In this document: positions 6,369 to 7,764 of the stretch, in pieces
How positions within the stretch are numbered: the first letter of the stretch is position 1
How the letters are laid out: each line of letters opens with the position of its first letter
From: Asaia bogorensis
GTDB lineage: Bacteria > Pseudomonadota > Alphaproteobacteria > Acetobacterales > Acetobacteraceae
Assembly: GCA_945886995.1 (NCBI GenBank)
Contig: CAMCZJ010000145.1
Location: forward strand, 1 to 7,764
DNA length: 7,764 nt
Reading direction: 5' to 3'
The notes under the pieces: model-generated
What the model saw: the letters and a program-made list of their open reading frames with translations, nothing else
Told to the model about the DNA's origin: nothing
The model's database searches: none
Translations under genes and position numbers: made by a program

Positions 6369-7174
6369 TATCTTCGGGCGGGTGCGGGGCTTGGGTTGAA
6401 GCCATCCAGCGTCCAGTAATAGACCGCCGCGCTGGAACGCAGGCTGCCGATGCGCGGCGCGCTCAAATCCAGGATCACCACAATCACCGATGTCCACATG
6501 CCAATCAGCAGCATGGAAAGGATCGGCAGCGAAAGCCCGCGCATGCCCAATTGATAGCCCAGCGCGCCAATACTCAGCCCGGCGATTCCTATCAGCAGCC
6601 AGACCATTTGTGGTGGCATGCTTTGGCCGAAGGCCAAGCGCTCAGCCGTTGAACGGTCAAACACTTCATTGGTCGCGGCCATCAGCGAAGATGAAATGGG
6701 GTCCGGCTTTTCCCGCACAATGACGGTGACATGTTCCCAAATGCGATTTTGCAGTGCCGATGTCTTTTCATTGATGGCGCGCACAACTTCGCGTTCCGCC
6801 GGCGCGGTGATGAACTCGGCGCGGAGCTTCGTGTATTCTTCGAACAGCTTTGCCAATTCCTCGCCGCGCGGATGACCGATCGCCTTGGCGCGCAGCCAGG
6901 CGGTGCCAAGCGCATTGGCTTCCATCAGCGTGCCTTGGCGGCGTTCTTCAAAGCGCGTGGTGGCGAAGGAAAGGGTCAATGCCAGCACAAAGGCGAGCAG
7001 GCCGAGCATGCCGCCCACCACCACGCCAACGCCCTCTGCCGGGGCAGCGCCGCGCGCCGTGTGGCGGCGACCAAGCCAGGCACCGATGGCCTGGGCCAAC
7101 CATTGCAGCAGGAAAAACAACAGCCAAAAGCCAAGCAGGCTGAAAGCCAGGATTTCACCGAGCAGGTTCATCAT
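6368..7174 (-). CDS. DUF4239 / bestrophin-like membrane protein of unknown function
   Basis: The 268-residue protein has the layout of the DUF4239 family, sometimes named bestrophin-like. There are two N-terminal membrane helices (about 4-24 and 48-70), a soluble, charged central helix-rich region (about 72-185), and two C-terminal helices (about 189-207 and 215-236). Conserved-looking stretches are R-R-Q-G-T-L-M-E-A-N-A-L-G-T-A-W-L-R (78-95) and L-D-L-S-A-P-R-I-G-S-L (235-245). Family function is unknown; a channel role has been proposed from distant bestrophin similarity, but nothing in the sequence proves it. The start codon at 7174 has a GGAG site eight bases upstream (7186-7183), and its ATGA overlaps the stop of the M20 gene, which argues for translational coupling. 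A second Met directly follows as an alternative start. The iron permease lies 49 bp downstream. Confidence 0.8.
   Translation of the reverse strand: MMNLLGEILAFSLLGFWLLFFLLQWLAQAIGAWLGRRHTARGAAPAEGVGVVVGGMLGLLAFVLALTLSFATTRFEERRQGTLMEANALGTAWLRAKAIGHPRGEELAKLFEEYTKLRAEFITAPAEREVVRAINEKTSALQNRIWEHVTVIVREKPDPISSSLMAATNEVFDRSTAERLAFGQSMPPQMVWLLIGIAGLSIGALGYQLGMRGLSLPILSMLLIGMWTSVIVVILDLSAPRIGSLRSSAAVYYWTLDGFNPSPAPARR
7171..7174 (-). other. ATGA stop-start overlap between M20 and DUF4239 genes
   Basis: On the minus strand the ATG of the DUF4239 gene (7174-7172) and the TGA of the M20 gene (7173-7171) share bases. A GGAG site lies inside the end of the M20 gene. This geometry is typical of reinitiation by terminating ribosomes, so the two proteins are probably made together from one mRNA. 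Confidence 0.75.
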
Positions 7175-7764
7175 GCGGCATTCTCCGCGTTCAAAAAATC
7201 AAAGCCGGCCAGGGCATGGATTTGCGCGATGGCTTCCAATTCCGCGACCGAAACCCATTCATCCGCGCCGCCCATGTTGTGCGGCGTCGGCCCATAAACG
7301 ACTGTCGGCAGCCCAGCCATGCGGAACCAGCGCGCATCGGAACCGCCGACGCGCATATTCACGGCCACGGATTCGCGCAGCACTTCCTCGGCCACCTGAT
7401 GCACATGGCGGATAATCGGCAAGGCAGGGTCAGTGTGGTTGGGTTCAAAGCAGCGCAGCACACGCCAGGTAATGCCGGGCAGCGCATCCAAAGCCTGATG
7501 CAGCGCGCCCAGCAGTCGCGCGCTCGGCACGCCCACCGGCAGGCGGATATCGCAGGCCGCCCGCGCCGATGCCGGCACCAGATTGGGGGAGGCACCGCCT
7601 TCGATGCGCCCGATATTCACCGTCACACTGCCAAGCACGCCGGCCTCCCCGGCCCCCGATAGCGCTTCACTGATGCCGCGCGCGGCAGCGATGGCAGCGG
7701 TGACGGCAGCAGGTGCTTCGGGCGCCATGGCGCGGAGCGCAGCCACGGCATCCAGGGCAGCGCG
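7171..7764 (-). CDS. M20-family metallopeptidase/amidohydrolase, C-terminal part (partial)
   Basis: The last 197 residues of a protein of the M20 family (ArgE/DapE/CPG2 relatives), zinc or cobalt hydrolases that remove acyl or peptide groups from amino-acid derivatives. The frame stays open to the right edge, so the N-terminus with the first metal ligands lies outside the window; a GTG at 7746 is not a credible start because the family is near 380-430 residues. In fragment numbering, G-R-I-E-G-G-A-S-P-N-L-V-P (52-64) and C-D-I-R-L-P (71-76) mark the dimerisation domain. G-G-S-D-A-R (140-145) and G-P-T-P-H-N-M-G-G-A-D-E (158-169) mark the return to the catalytic domain. The His normally in A-H-x-x-D-E appears shifted to P-H-N-M-G-G-A-D-E, a variant I cannot judge without an alignment. 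The substrate is unknown; desuccinylase, deacetylase and dipeptidase are all possible. It overlaps the DUF4239 gene by ATGA. Confidence 0.85.
   Translation of the reverse strand, partial: RAALDAVAALRAMAPEAPAAVTAAIAAARGISEALSGAGEAGVLGSVTVNIGRIEGGASPNLVPASARAACDIRLPVGVPSARLLGALHQALDALPGITWRVLRCFEPNHTDPALPIIRHVHQVAEEVLRESVAVNMRVGGSDARWFRMAGLPTVVYGPTPHNMGGADEWVSVAELEAIAQIHALAGFDFLNAENAA

Noticed and set aside
6731..7297. Plus-strand open frames opposite DUF4239 and M20 genes
   Set aside because: They cross two good minus-strand genes, lack ribosome sites and show no family features.

Overview
This looks like a stretch of chromosome from a GC-rich alphaproteobacterium. Most coding sequence is near 60-65% G+C by eye. 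The protein flavour (a solitary ATP-dependent repair ligase, an HpaI-type aldolase, an FbpA/FbpB ferric-iron transporter and a membrane protein of the DUF4239 family) would fit Rhodospirillales/Acetobacteraceae. That placement is an inference from gene content and codon use; there is no rRNA or other phylogenetic marker here. I see no tRNA, rRNA, CRISPR array, insertion sequence or phage gene.

Layout from left to right. (1) At the left edge, a good ribosome binding site precedes a GTG codon on the minus strand, probably the first codons of a gene that leaves the window. (2) A GT32-family sugar transferase on the minus strand (58-861) is clearly poorer in G+C (roughly 50%) than everything to its right. 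It probably belongs to a surface-polysaccharide region lying to the left. (3) A 142-bp divergent gap follows. (4) An ATP-dependent DNA ligase on the plus strand (1004-2587) has all the nucleotidyltransferase motifs. (5) An HpcH/HpaI-type class II aldolase (2643-3434) follows 55 bp later on the same strand. (6) A 178-bp gap holds a strong 9-bp GC hairpin. (7) A periplasmic ferric-iron binding protein on the plus strand (3613-4644) meets, tail to tail across 12 bp, the two-domain iron permease on the minus strand (4657-6318). (8) Upstream of the permease on the minus strand lie a DUF4239 membrane protein (6368-7174) and the C-terminal part of an M20-family amidohydrolase/peptidase (7171-7764, running off the right edge). 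These last two overlap by ATGA.

How they work together. The binding protein and permease are most simply the periplasmic and membrane parts of one Fe(3+) ABC importer, but they are transcribed convergently and the ATPase is not in the window. The ligase resembles the bacterial repair ligase usually found with an Lhr-type helicase, an exonuclease and a phosphoesterase, yet none of those is next to it here. The aldolase has no catabolic partners in view. The M20 and DUF4239 genes look translationally coupled.

Overall the window is mostly ordinary housekeeping and transport DNA, and I did not find convincing evidence for a new biological system. The points most worth checking are the composition step at the GT32 gene, its DxK variant of the DxD motif, the split arrangement of the iron transporter, the stranded ligase and the intergenic hairpins.
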